A stretch of 64,000 nt of DNA from contig NZ_JAJGMW010000007.1 of assembly GCF_020782115.1 (NCBI RefSeq), positions 62,001 to 126,000 of the forward strand. Direction: 5' to 3'. Shown here piece after piece: positions 36,492-45,967 of this stretch; within the stretch, counting starts at the first letter, position 1; the number at the start of each line of letters is the position of its first letter. The position numbers were made by a program, and so were the translations under genes. The DNA comes from Leeuwenhoekiella parthenopeia. GTDB taxonomy: Bacteria > Bacteroidota > Bacteroidia > Flavobacteriales > Flavobacteriaceae. Under the pieces are notes generated by a model that ran no database searches, was not told the DNA's origin, and saw only the letters and a program-made list of their open reading frames with translations.

Positions 36492-37102
36492 TACCTTTCA
36501 ATAATTACATAAGAATTTTTATGACCAGGCACACAACCTTTAACCACAAGTAGATTCTTTTCAGCAACTACTTTTAAAATTCTTAAATTTTGAACTTTTA
36601 CTCGCTCATTTCCCATTTGACCCGCCATACGCATTCCTTTGAATACTCGTGCAGGATACGAAGCCGCACCGATAGAACCGGGAGCTCTCAAACGGTTATG
36701 CTGACCGTGAGTTGATTGACCAACACCACCAAAACCGTGACGTTTTACAACCCCCTGAAAACCTTTACCTTTTGAGGTTCCCACAACGTCAACAAACTGA
36801 CCTTCTCTAAAGACATCTACAGTTACTGCATCGCCTAATTTAAATTCTCCTTCAAAGTCCTGAAATTCGACAACTTTACGCTTTGCAACTGTACCTGCTT
36901 TCTTGGCGTGGCCTTGAGCAGCTTTATTTGCAGTCTTTGCGTCATCGAAACCTAACTGAAGGGCACTATACCCGTCAACCTCTTCGGTTCTGACTTGGGT
37001 AACAACGCAGGGACCTGCTTCGATAACGGTACACGGAATGTTTTTTCCGTTCTCATCAAAGATGCTGGTCATACCCACTTTTTTTCCAATTAACCCAGAC
37101 AT
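36491..37102 (-). CDS. rplC: 50S ribosomal protein L3
   Basis: Early 50S assembly protein whose loop reaches the peptidyl-transferase centre. The loop signature is [20 protein letters not shown], and [19 protein letters not shown] follows. 203 residues, standard. It is preceded by a 198-base gap with a palindromic element and a terminator-like hairpin, unlike the few-base gaps elsewhere in the cluster, so it may start a separate transcription unit. Confidence 0.97.
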   Translation of the reverse strand: MSGLIGKKVGMTSIFDENGKNIPCTVIEAGPCVVTQVRTEEVDGYSALQLGFDDAKTANKAAQGHAKKAGTVAKRKVVEFQDFEGEFKLGDAVTVDVFREGQFVDVVGTSKGKGFQGVVKRHGFGGVGQSTHGQHNRLRAPGSIGAASYPARVFKGMRMAGQMGNERVKVQNLRILKVVAEKNLLVVKGCVPGHKNSYVIIER

Positions 37103-37163
37103 ATTAATTATTATTGATTATTACTAATTTACTTTTTGTTGTTTGGCTTTCGCCGAAATAAAA

Positions 37164-37188
37164 CAGGGTCAAAATACGTTCGACCCTG
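37164..37188 (-). terminator. Terminator-like hairpin between rpsJ and rplC
   Basis: CAGGGTC (37164-37170) and GACCCTG (37182-37188) with an 11-base loop. On the minus strand it is followed by TTTTATTT. It would reduce or end transcription coming from rpsJ, or act as an attenuator ahead of rplC. Confidence 0.5.
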
Positions 37189-37235
37189 AATGTATTTTTA
37201 CCGTTTTTCCCTCGCTCGCAGCTCAGGACATGTTC

Positions 37236-37286
37236 ATTCCTGCGAAGGCAGGAATCTCATATTTCTTACTATTCACATGAGATTCC
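37236..37286. repeat. REP/MITE-like palindromic element in the ribosomal operon
   Basis: A nested set of inverted repeats: ATTCCTGC/GCAGGAAT (37236-37243 and 37248-37255) and GGAATCTCAT/ATGAGATTCC (37251-37260 and 37277-37286), both perfect. The right part then runs into a decayed half (CCCACCTCCGTG) that stops at the rpsJ stop codon. This shape fits a small non-coding repeat element rather than a regulatory leader. Confidence 0.65.
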
Positions 37287-37300
37287 CACCTCCGTGAAAA

Positions 37301-37606
37301 TTATACCTTGATCTCTACTTCAACACCACTCGGTAGCTCAAGCTTCATTAACGCATCGATGGTTTTTGAAGATGAACTGTAGATGTCAAGCAAACGCTTG
37401 TAAGAGCTAAGCTCAAACTGCTCACGTGATTTCTTGTTAACGTGAGGAGAGCGCAATACTGTAAAGATCTTTTTGTGCGTAGGAAGTGGGATTGGCCCAG
37501 TTACTACAGCACCGGTACTTTTTACCGTTTTTACGATTTTTTCAGCAGACTTATCTACTAAGTTGTGATCGTAAGATTTAAGTTTTATTCTGATTTTCTG
37601 ACTCAT
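37301..37606 (-). CDS. rpsJ: 30S ribosomal protein S10
   Basis: 30S head protein, also the NusE antitermination factor. Begins [20 protein letters not shown]; the signature [20 protein letters not shown] is intact. 101 residues. Here it follows fusA by 11 bases and is separated from rplC by 198 bases, so transcriptionally it looks like the end of the str cluster rather than the head of S10. Confidence 0.98.
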   Translation of the reverse strand: MSQKIRIKLKSYDHNLVDKSAEKIVKTVKSTGAVVTGPIPLPTHKKIFTVLRSPHVNKKSREQFELSSYKRLLDIYSSSSKTIDALMKLELPSGVEVEIKV

Positions 37607-37617
37607 TTCTTAGTAAA

Positions 37618-39750
37618 TTAAGCGTTAGCGGTTCCTTTTGCTGCTGCGATTACATCCTGTGATACGTTAGAAGGCGTTTCTGCGTAGTGCGCAAACTCCA
37701 TAGTTGAAGTTGCACGACCAGAAGAAAGCGTTCGTAAGGTGGTTACATAACCAAACATCTCAGACAGAGGCACCAAAGCTTTTACCACTTTTGCACCGGC
37801 ACGGTCTCCCATGCTGCTCATCTGACCACGACGACGGTTAAGGTCACCTACGATATCACCCATATTCTCTTCAGGAGTAATTACCTCTACTTTCATAATA
37901 GGCTCCATAACTACAGCTCCGGCAGATTTTGCAGCTGCTTTAAAACCAAGTTTAGCAGCAAGCTCAAAAGACAATGCGTCAGAATCCACAGGGTGGAACG
38001 AACCATCCTTAAGAGTCACTTTCATTGCATCTACTTCAAAACCAGCTAACGGACCATTTTTCATAGCTCCTTTAAAACCTTTCTCAACAGATGGAATATA
38101 TTCTTTCGGAATGTTACCACCTTTAACAGCGTTAACAAACTCAAGACCTACTTTACCTTCTTCTGCAGGCTCTAAAGTAAATACGATATCAGCAAATTTA
38201 CCACGACCACCAGATTGTTTCTTATAAACCTCTCTGTGATCTGCAGTTTTAGTAATTGCTTCTTTGTACTCTACCTGAGGCTGACCCTGACTTACTTCGA
38301 CCTTAAACTCACGTCTAAGACGGTCAACGATAATATCTAAGTGAAGCTCACCCATACCAGAAATGATAGTCTGGCCTGAAGCTTCATCTGTACGCACCTG
38401 GAATGTTGGATCTTCTTCAGCAAGTTTTGCTAAAGCCATACCCAATTTATCAACATCTGCCTTTGTTTTAGGCTCAACAGCGATACCAATTACCGGATCA
38501 GGGAAATCCATACTTTCCAATACAATAGGATGCTTCTCATCAGAAAGGGTATCACCCGTTTTGATATCCTTAAATCCTACAGCAGCACCAATATCTCCAG
38601 CTTCGATAAAATCGATAGCATTTTGCTTATTCGCGTGCATTTGGTAAATACGAGAAATACGCTCTTTATTTCCTGAACGATTGTTCAATACATAAGAACC
38701 TGCTTCCAAACGACCTGAATAGGTGCGGAAGAATGCAAGACGACCCACGAAAGGATCTGTAGCAATTTTAAATGCAAGTGCTGCAAACGGAGCAGTTACG
38801 TCAGGCTTACGGATTTCTTCTTTTTCTGTATCTGGGTTGATACCTTTAATACCTTCCTTATCTACAGGAGAAGGTAAATAACGACATACAGCATCTAGCA
38901 AGAACTGCACACCTTTGTTTTTAAAGGCAGAACCACAAATCATTGGAATGATAGACATATCCATCACCGCAGCACGAAGTGCAGCGTGCACTTCATCTTC
39001 AGTAATAGAATCTTCATCCTCCATATATTTTTCAAGCAAATTTTCATCGTAAGCAGCAACCTCTTCGATTAGCATACCACGGTATTTCTTCACTTCCTCC
39101 TTCATGTCTTCAGGAATTGCAACAACGTCAAAAGTTGCTCCCTGAGTTTCGTCGTGCCATACAACAGCACGATTTTTAACAAGGTCTATAATACCCTTAA
39201 AGTCAGCTTCATCACCAATAGGAAGTACGATAGGCACTGCGTTAGAACCTAGCATTTCTTTAACCTGCTTACAAACCTCAAGAAAGTTTGATCCCTGACG
39301 GTCCATTTTATTTACAAAGCCCATACGTGGTACTTTGTAGTTATCAGCAAGTCTCCAGTTAGTTTCAGATTGTGGCTCCACACCATCAACCGCGCTAAAC
39401 AAAAACACCAAACCATCAAGAACACGCAACGAACGGTTTACCTCTACGGTAAAATCAACGTGTCCCGGAGTGTCGATAATGTTGAAGTTATAATCTTTAG
39501 TTTCAGGTAAAGGCTGTGCGTTCTCCATCGGGAACTTCCATGTACAGGTAGTGGCTGCCGAAGTAATGGTAATACCACGCTCCTGCTCTTGCTCCATCCA
39601 GTCCATGGTAGCTGCACCATCATGCACCTCACCAATTTTATGGCTCACACCCGTATAATAGAGTATACGCTCTGTTGTCGTGGTTTTACCCGCGTCAATA
39701 TGAGCCGCAATACCTATATTTCTAGTATATTTTAAATCTCTTTGTGCCAT
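37618..39750 (-). CDS. fusA: Translation elongation factor G
   Basis: GTPase that drives ribosome translocation. The 710 residues hold the G domain (G1 [19 protein letters not shown] near 17-35, G3 DTPGHVDF near 94, G4 NKMD near 148), followed by domains II-V including the domain IV loop region around [21 protein letters not shown]. Length and motifs are normal. It sits between rpsG and rpsJ in the conserved str order. Confidence 0.98.
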   Translation of the reverse strand: MAQRDLKYTRNIGIAAHIDAGKTTTTERILYYTGVSHKIGEVHDGAATMDWMEQEQERGITITSAATTCTWKFPMENAQPLPETKDYNFNIIDTPGHVDFTVEVNRSLRVLDGLVFLFSAVDGVEPQSETNWRLADNYKVPRMGFVNKMDRQGSNFLEVCKQVKEMLGSNAVPIVLPIGDEADFKGIIDLVKNRAVVWHDETQGATFDVVAIPEDMKEEVKKYRGMLIEEVAAYDENLLEKYMEDEDSITEDEVHAALRAAVMDMSIIPMICGSAFKNKGVQFLLDAVCRYLPSPVDKEGIKGINPDTEKEEIRKPDVTAPFAALAFKIATDPFVGRLAFFRTYSGRLEAGSYVLNNRSGNKERISRIYQMHANKQNAIDFIEAGDIGAAVGFKDIKTGDTLSDEKHPIVLESMDFPDPVIGIAVEPKTKADVDKLGMALAKLAEEDPTFQVRTDEASGQTIISGMGELHLDIIVDRLRREFKVEVSQGQPQVEYKEAITKTADHREVYKKQSGGRGKFADIVFTLEPAEEGKVGLEFVNAVKGGNIPKEYIPSVEKGFKGAMKNGPLAGFEVDAMKVTLKDGSFHPVDSDALSFELAAKLGFKAAAKSAGAVVMEPIMKVEVITPEENMGDIVGDLNRRRGQMSSMGDRAGAKVVKALVPLSEMFGYVTTLRTLSSGRATSTMEFAHYAETPSNVSQDVIAAAKGTANA

Positions 39751-39756
39751 TTTTTT

Positions 39757-40233
39757 TTAGAATCTAAAGTGAGAGAATGCTTTATTAGCTTCCGCCATCT
39801 TATGAGTATCTGTACGCTTCTTAACAGCCGCACCTTCTTCTTTTGCAGCAGCCAATACTTCGGCAGCAAGCTTAGAAGCCATTGATTTTTCATTACGCTT
39901 ACGCGAGTAGCTAATCAACCATTTCATCGCAGTAGAAATCTTACGATCTGGTCTGATTTGCATTGGAATCTGAAAAGTTGCACCACCTACTCTACGGCTA
40001 CGTACTTCTACGTGAGGCATAACGTTAGAAAGGGCATCTTTCCAAACTTCAAGAGCTGTTTTCTCGTCGTTGTTTTTCTTTTCTTCCACGATATCCATTG
40101 CATCGTAGAAAATTTTAAAGGCTATCGATTTTTTACCATCCCACATCATCATGTTTACAAAACGTGTAACCAATTGATCGTTAAAACGTGGATCTGGTAA
40201 AAGTGGTCTTTTTTTGGCCTGTCTTTTTCTCAT
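39757..40233 (-). CDS. rpsG: 30S ribosomal protein S7
   Basis: Primary 16S 3'-domain binder near the E site. Contains [26 protein letters not shown] at the N-terminus in outline, then [19 protein letters not shown] and the C-terminal [13 protein letters not shown]. 158 residues, standard. Separated from rpsL by 76 bases filled with a heptanucleotide array. Confidence 0.98.
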   Translation of the reverse strand: MRKRQAKKRPLLPDPRFNDQLVTRFVNMMMWDGKKSIAFKIFYDAMDIVEEKKNNDEKTALEVWKDALSNVMPHVEVRSRRVGGATFQIPMQIRPDRKISTAMKWLISYSRKRNEKSMASKLAAEVLAAAKEEGAAVKKRTDTHKMAEANKAFSHFRF

Positions 40234-40243
40234 TTCTGTGTTT

Positions 40244-40314
40244 GTTAAATGTTAATCGTTAATCGTTATTCGTCAAAAGTATTACCTTAAGCGGTTAACA
40301 GTTAACAGTTTACT
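40244..40314. repeat. Heptanucleotide array (GTTAAYN units) between rpsG and rpsL
   Basis: From 40244 the sequence falls into seven-base units: GTTAAAT, GTTAATC, GTTAATC, GTTATTC, three decayed units, one extra base, then GTTAACA, GTTAACA, GTTTACT. The last unit overlaps the rpsL stop codon. Phase is kept across most of the array. Confidence 0.7.
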
Positions 40315-40684
40315 TTTTAGGGCGTTTTGCACCATATTTAGAACGACGCTGTAGTCTTCCCTGAACACCTGCGGTATCCAAAGCTCCACGTACAATGTGA
40401 TATCTAACACCTGGCAAATCCTTTACCCTTCCGCCTCTTACCAATACTATCGAGTGCTCCTGTAGATTATGACCCTCACCACCAATGTATGCGTTCACCT
40501 CTTTACCGTTAGTCAATCTAACACGGGCAACTTTACGCATAGCCGAGTTAGGTTTCTTAGGCGTAGTGGTGTACACACGGGTACAAACCCCGCGGCGTTG
40601 TGGGCACGAATCTAGAGCAGCCGATTTACTCTTCTTGGTCATCTTGGCTCTTCCTTTTCGTACTAATTGTGAAATTGTTGGCAT
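40310..40684 (-). CDS. rpsL: 30S ribosomal protein S12
   Basis: Decoding-centre protein. The 124 residues include [23 protein letters not shown] and [13 protein letters not shown]. The two lysines altered in streptomycin-resistant mutants, Lys43 and Lys88, are both present, so the protein is of the wild-type, sensitive form. First gene of the str-S10-spc-alpha block, with a strong promoter match 54 bases upstream of its ATG. Confidence 0.98.
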   Translation of the reverse strand: MPTISQLVRKGRAKMTKKSKSAALDSCPQRRGVCTRVYTTTPKKPNSAMRKVARVRLTNGKEVNAYIGGEGHNLQEHSIVLVRGGRVKDLPGVRYHIVRGALDTAGVQGRLQRRSKYGAKRPKK

Positions 40685-40738
40685 AATTTCTTTTACCTAA
40701 ATTATAATTTTTCTAATAACCCCTTTTCTAAGGGCTTG

Positions 40739-40768
40739 CAAAGGTATAAAATAATTTGAGTAATTCAA
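40739..40768 (-). promoter_or_regulatory. Promoter of the rpsL ribosomal block
   Basis: On the minus strand TTG (40768-40766), exactly 19 bases, then TACCTTTG (40746-40739). This matches the Bacteroidota housekeeping consensus TTTG-N19-TAnnTTTG apart from one -33 base (CTTG). Expected start is near 40734, giving a leader of about 50 bases. Confidence 0.8.
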
Positions 40769-40860
40769 GCTATAAATCATTAATTTTCAAAGGTATTTTA
40801 AGCTGAAGTTATTTATCTATTTTTAAAAAAACCAGAAACGACAGTTTTCAGCCCATTTAA

Positions 40861-42549
40861 ATGACTTACAGACTTATAGTATTATTAGCGCTTCTTCTTT
40901 TTGGTTTAACAAAAGTAAGCCGAGCACAGCAACTTCAACTTTTGGTTCAGAGTGAAACTAAAGAATCAGATAGTATCGCATCTGTATATTTTCAAACCCG
41001 ATTCTTCCCGAATCGAAAAGCGCTTGAAGAATCTCTTACAAACAGCAAAGACAGCCTACTTAAAGACGGATATTTTCAACACCAAATCACCAGACTTAAA
41101 ACTGCAAACGACACAAACTACTGCATCAAATTTTTAAGCGGAGAACAAACGACTGTTTTTAAATTAAAATACGATCAGGCGTTTGTTTCAGATTATGCTG
41201 AAAAATTTGGCCTTGATAGAACAGCCTCTCATATATATATAAGACATAACGATCTAAATGCTGTTTTAGAAGAATTTGCACGCATCGACACAAAGAAAGG
41301 AAGACCACTTACAAGTTACGCAGTGCAAAACATAAGATTGTCAAATGACACGGCCCATGCCGTATTATCTATAAAAAACAATCAGGAACGCAAATTAACA
41401 GAGGTTGTCGTAAAAGGCTACGACAAATTCCCAAAGAGTTTTTTAACACATTTCACCAAACTCAAGACCAACACTCTTTATGATGAAGAAAAAATAAGTC
41501 AGAGTAGCAATTTTCTAAAGGAACTGGATTTTGTGAAACAATCCAGAGAACCCGAAATTCTTTTCAGTAAAGACTCCACGACTCTATACCTCTATTTGGA
41601 AAAAGCAAACGCTAATTTATTTGAAGGATTTTTAGGATTTGCAAACCAGGAAAACACAAACGGCCTGCGCATCAATGGTTATCTTGATTTGAATCTAAAC
41701 AACACTTTAAACTATGGCGAAAGCCTGGAGATTAAATTTCGAGGAAATGGTGACAACCAGCAGCAACTAGAAGCTTCATTAAGAATCCCGTATTTGTTTA
41801 GATCGGCTTTTAGCCTAACACCGAGCCTGAGATTATTCAGGCAGGACAGCAGTTTTTCAAACAGCCAGACTAACCTGAAGATCGATTATACCTGGTCACC
41901 AACATTCACAATTAATGCTCAGGCAGGACAAATACGCTCAACCAAACTTGAAGCCTTATCGACAGCTGGTATTGAGAATTTTACCAAAACCATTTTCACT
42001 ACAGGTTTTGAAACACGTAACCCTAAAAATTCATCAGATCCTTTTGATACAAATTACCTCAATCTAGATGTGGGTTTTTCCACGCGCCGGACAGAAGATC
42101 AACTAAGAAATCTCAACCAGTTACTTCTTAATATCGATGCGGCCTACACATTTGATTTCAGCGAGAAACACAAATTTTTCATTAAGAATACAACAACTTA
42201 TATAAGCCCACGAAATGTTTTTAAAAACGAAATGCATCAATTGGGCGGTATGCAAACCCTCAGAGGGTATAAAGAAAACGCGCTCTACACACCCTTCTTT
42301 ACTGCATTACAAACCGAGTACAGATACCGACCTTTAAACAGTATTTTTCTAAATTCTGTTTTTGACAGCGCATATTACGAGAATCCTTTGAGTGAAAAAT
42401 CAGATTTACTTTTCGGAATAGGCTTAGGAGGTAGCATTCTCACCAATGCAGGATGGTTAAGTCTCAATATTGTGACACCGTTTAACGAGAAAAACAAAGC
42501 CTCTTTATCTTCATCAATTATACATATACAATTGCGTGTTATTTTCTAA
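40861..42549 (+). CDS. Omp85/TamA-like outer-membrane beta-barrel protein
   Basis: A 562-residue protein with a signal peptide (cleavage after SRAQ). POTRA-like folds fill residues about 40-240 (SYAVQNIRLSNDTAHAVLSI, then LTEVVVKGYDKFPKSFLTHF), followed by a 16-strand-type barrel ending in an aromatic residue (QLRVIF). GGMQTLRGYKEN near residue 460 is the Omp85 lid-lock (V/L)RG(F/Y) motif. It is too short for BamA (usually over 800 residues with five POTRAs), so it more likely belongs to the TamA/FhaC-like branch; substrate unknown. Divergent from rpsL, with a separate promoter presumed in the 176-base gap. Confidence 0.8.
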   Translation: MTYRLIVLLALLLFGLTKVSRAQQLQLLVQSETKESDSIASVYFQTRFFPNRKALEESLTNSKDSLLKDGYFQHQITRLKTANDTNYCIKFLSGEQTTVFKLKYDQAFVSDYAEKFGLDRTASHIYIRHNDLNAVLEEFARIDTKKGRPLTSYAVQNIRLSNDTAHAVLSIKNNQERKLTEVVVKGYDKFPKSFLTHFTKLKTNTLYDEEKISQSSNFLKELDFVKQSREPEILFSKDSTTLYLYLEKANANLFEGFLGFANQENTNGLRINGYLDLNLNNTLNYGESLEIKFRGNGDNQQQLEASLRIPYLFRSAFSLTPSLRLFRQDSSFSNSQTNLKIDYTWSPTFTINAQAGQIRSTKLEALSTAGIENFTKTIFTTGFETRNPKNSSDPFDTNYLNLDVGFSTRRTEDQLRNLNQLLLNIDAAYTFDFSEKHKFFIKNTTTYISPRNVFKNEMHQLGGMQTLRGYKENALYTPFFTALQTEYRYRPLNSIFLNSVFDSAYYENPLSEKSDLLFGIGLGGSILTNAGWLSLNIVTPFNEKNKASLSSSIIHIQLRVIF

Positions 42550-42757
42550 TAAACAACTCATACTGTGTAAACTATATAATCTTACCAAGTTTATATTTTA
42601 ATAGGATTAGACGGGAGTTCTGTTAAACAAAACTCAATAAAATGTTAATAACATTGAATTATTTTTAAAACAGAAATGAAATTTTACCATAATATAATTG
42701 GCAATTCATTATAATTTTTACAAATTCGCGATTGGCTAATTCAAATAAACAATTAAC

Positions 42758-45700
42758 ATGAAAACTAAATTTAGTGGATTGCTAACGCTACTATTGGCGT
42801 TAGTTGTGCAAATTTCTTTTGCACAAACAAAAACAGTTACCGGAACTGTTACAGACGGAAGCGGTGTACCGCTCCCGGGTGTAAACATTTTGGTAAAAAA
42901 CAGCACTACAGGAACTCAAACCGATTTTGACGGTAATTATAGTCTTGAAGTTGCTACAGGAGAAACACTTGTTTTCTCTTATGTAGGATTTCAGGAGGAA
43001 GAGCGCGTTGTAGGAGCTTCAAGTACAATTGACATCTCACTACAGGCCGGGGAGGCTTTAGAAGAAGTCGTAGTTACCGCACTTGGAATCTCAAGAGAGA
43101 AAAAATCTCTGGGTTATGCTACGCAGGAAGTAAGCAGTGAAGAATTAACAGAAACACGTAACACCAACGCACTTAATGCCTTATCAGGTAAAGTTGCCGG
43201 TGTTCAAATTTCAAATGCATCTGGTAATCTTGGTGGGTCTTCGCGAATCGTGATTCGTGGTATTGGATCTATTACTCAGGAAAACAGACCGCTTATTGTA
43301 GTTGATGGTATTCCTTTAGATAACAGTAACTACAACTCATCAACTACCCAAGCAGGTGGTGGTGGTCGTGATTTTGGTGATACCGGTTTTGACATCAACC
43401 CGGATGACATTGCGAGTATGAACGTACTTAAAGGTGGAGCTGCCGCGGCGCTTTACGGTTCTCGTGCATCTAACGGTGTTATCCAGATTACTACCAAATC
43501 TGGTAAAAAAGGTAAAGGTGAAGTTGTAGTTAATACAGGCATCACATTTGAAGAAGTCAACATCCTTCCTAAAGTTCAGAAGCTTTACGGTGGAGGCGGT
43601 GGTAATTTTACCATTGGCAATCAGGGTGGCTTTAACCAGGCTACTATCAATGGAACTACTTATGACGTGGTCGACTTTGGTACCGATGAGTCCTGGGGAC
43701 CTCGTTATGAAGGACAACAAGTTTTGCATTGGGATGCCTTTGACCCCGAATTTGAGAATGACTATCTTCAAACACGTCCTTGGTTATATCCAAAAAACGA
43801 CGGAAGCACTCTTTTTCAAACCGGATATTCGTATAACAATGGTGTAGCATTTTCACAAGGTGGTGAAGACAGCAACATGCGTATGTCTATAAATAATACA
43901 CAAACCGAAGGTATTTTACCAAATACCAAACTGAACAAGACGTCGGTTAATTTTAATGGATCAACCAAAATAGGAGATAAATTAAAAGTTGATGCTTCGG
44001 TTAACTTTACAGTAACTGATGGTTTTAACAGACCTGCAGTAGGTTACACAGGAGAAAGTGTTATTCTTCAGCTATATCAATTTGGTCAAACCTCTTTAGA
44101 CTACAACCGTCTTCAGGCTTTCCAAACACCTGACGGACGTCAAAGAACCTGGAACCGTATTTCAGCTACAAACCCGCTTCCAAGATATACAGACAATCCA
44201 TACTGGGTACTCAACAAGAATACGGCAGAGGATAAAAGAACACGCTGGTATGGTACTGTAGGCGCTACCTACAACTTTACCGATGAGTTTTATGCGGTTG
44301 CTAAGGTGTATGGTGATACTTACGATTTTAGAGTTAATCAAAGAACTGCAGTAGGTTCTCAAGCACTTGCCTCTTATTCCGAATCCGATCGTGATTTTCA
44401 GGAAATAAACTATGAAACTCGCTTTCATTATGACAAAAATGTTTTTGATAACAAGCTTAGTATAAATGCCTTTGTGGGTGGAAACAGAAGGGTAAATGAA
44501 TTTCATGCCCTATCATCATCTACAAATGGTGGCCTCGTTGTTCCTAACTTTTATAACCTGAGTAATTCAGCCGAAAACCCAAGTGTTTCAGAAGCAGACA
44601 CTCAAAGACAAATCAACAGTTTATTTGGTTCTGTTTCTTTGGGCTATGATAACTTTGCTTACTTAACTGTAACTGGTCGTAACGACTGGTCTTCTACGTT
44701 GCCAGCTGATAATAACTCGTATTTTTACCCATCTTTTAGTGGTAGTTTTATCGCATCTCAATTTATTAATGCCGAATGGTTATCTTTCCTAAAGCTAAGA
44801 GCAGGTTATGCTGAGGTTGGTAGTGATACTGATCCTTACCAATTGCGTAACGTGTTTATAGGTTCAGACCCATTTCTTGGAAGTGTTCCTTTCTCCCTGA
44901 ATAACAGTAACAAAAATTCAGAATTGAGACCAGAGGATAAGCGCACTTATGAATTTGGTGTAGAAGCTTCTTTCTTTAACAGACGTTTAGGTTTTGACAT
45001 TACCTATTACAACGAGTTGACCAAAGATTTGATCACTCCGGTACAGGTTGATCCTTCAACAGGTTTTACTACTACAGTTCTTAACGCCGGTGAATTAGAA
45101 AACAAGGGTATTGAACTTCTTGTTAATGCTACACCGCTTATGACAGATGATTTCAGCTGGGACGTAACATTTAACTTTGCTAAAAACGAAAACACCTTGT
45201 TAAGTCTTGCTGCCGGCTTGGAAACTTTGCAGATTGCGCGATTCCCATTTAACGGTGTTTCTCTAAACGCAGTTGTTGGTGAGCGTTATGGTCAGATTAG
45301 AGGTACTAACTTCGTTTATGACGATCAGGGTAATAAAGTGGTAAATGATAACGGTAGTTATGCAGAAACGCAGGATGTTCAAAACTTAGGTTCCATTCTA
45401 CCTGATTATAACCTGGGAATTCGCAACAGCTTTACCTTTAAAGGAATCAGCTTAGGTTTCTTAATTGACCACCAAAAAGGAGGTAAATTCCGTTCTTTAA
45501 CAAATATCTGGGGTAACTATTCCGGTATCTTAGAGCAAACTGCTGCTAATAATATCCGTGAAGAAGGTTTAATCCTTCCGGGAGTTACTGGTGATGTTAC
45601 CTATAATGACGATGGTTCTTACACTGTAACTAATACTGCAGAAAACACTCAGGTAATTTCTGCGCAGCAATTTGGTACCGATTATTTCTTCGGAAATGAC

Positions 45701-45961
45701 AATCAAAACGTTTTTGACGCCACCTATTGGAAACTTAGAGAGGTAACTCTTGGTTACAGCTTACCTAAAAAATGGTTGGGCAGTGCTCTGAGCGATGTTC
45801 GTGTAACCGCATTTGGTAGAAATCTATTAGTTTGGGGATTAGACAACGCGAACTTTGATCCTGAAGTTGCAACTTCCGGTAGTGGAAATATCCAGGGTTC
45901 TGAAGGTGGTTCTTTACCATCTACACGCTCATATGGACTGAATGTTCAATTAAAATTCTAA
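42758..45961 (+). CDS. SusC/RagA-family TonB-linked outer-membrane transporter
   Basis: A 1067-residue importer barrel with signal peptide (cleavage after SFAQ), N-terminal carboxypeptidase-regulatory-like domain (TVTGTVTDGSGVPLPGVNIL, about 27-105), TonB box-like EEVVVTALG, plug (NALSGKVAGVQISNASG to LYGSRASNGVIQITTK, about 130-250) and a 22-strand barrel with the aromatic C-terminal NVQLKF. It pairs with the SusD-like lipoprotein six bases downstream. There are no glycoside hydrolases, sulfatases or peptidases nearby, so the substrate cannot be guessed from context. The 208-base upstream region has a small palindrome (AATGTT/AACATT) near 42641 and no clear consensus promoter. Confidence 0.96.
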   Translation: MKTKFSGLLTLLLALVVQISFAQTKTVTGTVTDGSGVPLPGVNILVKNSTTGTQTDFDGNYSLEVATGETLVFSYVGFQEEERVVGASSTIDISLQAGEALEEVVVTALGISREKKSLGYATQEVSSEELTETRNTNALNALSGKVAGVQISNASGNLGGSSRIVIRGIGSITQENRPLIVVDGIPLDNSNYNSSTTQAGGGGRDFGDTGFDINPDDIASMNVLKGGAAAALYGSRASNGVIQITTKSGKKGKGEVVVNTGITFEEVNILPKVQKLYGGGGGNFTIGNQGGFNQATINGTTYDVVDFGTDESWGPRYEGQQVLHWDAFDPEFENDYLQTRPWLYPKNDGSTLFQTGYSYNNGVAFSQGGEDSNMRMSINNTQTEGILPNTKLNKTSVNFNGSTKIGDKLKVDASVNFTVTDGFNRPAVGYTGESVILQLYQFGQTSLDYNRLQAFQTPDGRQRTWNRISATNPLPRYTDNPYWVLNKNTAEDKRTRWYGTVGATYNFTDEFYAVAKVYGDTYDFRVNQRTAVGSQALASYSESDRDFQEINYETRFHYDKNVFDNKLSINAFVGGNRRVNEFHALSSSTNGGLVVPNFYNLSNSAENPSVSEADTQRQINSLFGSVSLGYDNFAYLTVTGRNDWSSTLPADNNSYFYPSFSGSFIASQFINAEWLSFLKLRAGYAEVGSDTDPYQLRNVFIGSDPFLGSVPFSLNNSNKNSELRPEDKRTYEFGVEASFFNRRLGFDITYYNELTKDLITPVQVDPSTGFTTTVLNAGELENKGIELLVNATPLMTDDFSWDVTFNFAKNENTLLSLAAGLETLQIARFPFNGVSLNAVVGERYGQIRGTNFVYDDQGNKVVNDNGSYAETQDVQNLGSILPDYNLGIRNSFTFKGISLGFLIDHQKGGKFRSLTNIWGNYSGILEQTAANNIREEGLILPGVTGDVTYNDDGSYTVTNTAENTQVISAQQFGTDYFFGNDNQNVFDATYWKLREVTLGYSLPKKWLGSALSDVRVTAFGRNLLVWGLDNANFDPEVATSGSGNIQGSEGGSLPSTRSYGLNVQLKF

Positions 45962-45967
45962 AAGAAA

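Noticed and set aside
37164-37188. tRNA-like GTTCGACCC segment
   Set aside because: No acceptor, D-arm or anticodon stem around it; explained as half of a simple CAGGGTC hairpin.
43340-43771. 143-residue antisense open frame in the SusC gene
   Set aside because: Covered by the conserved plug/barrel coding sequence; no protein-like motif.
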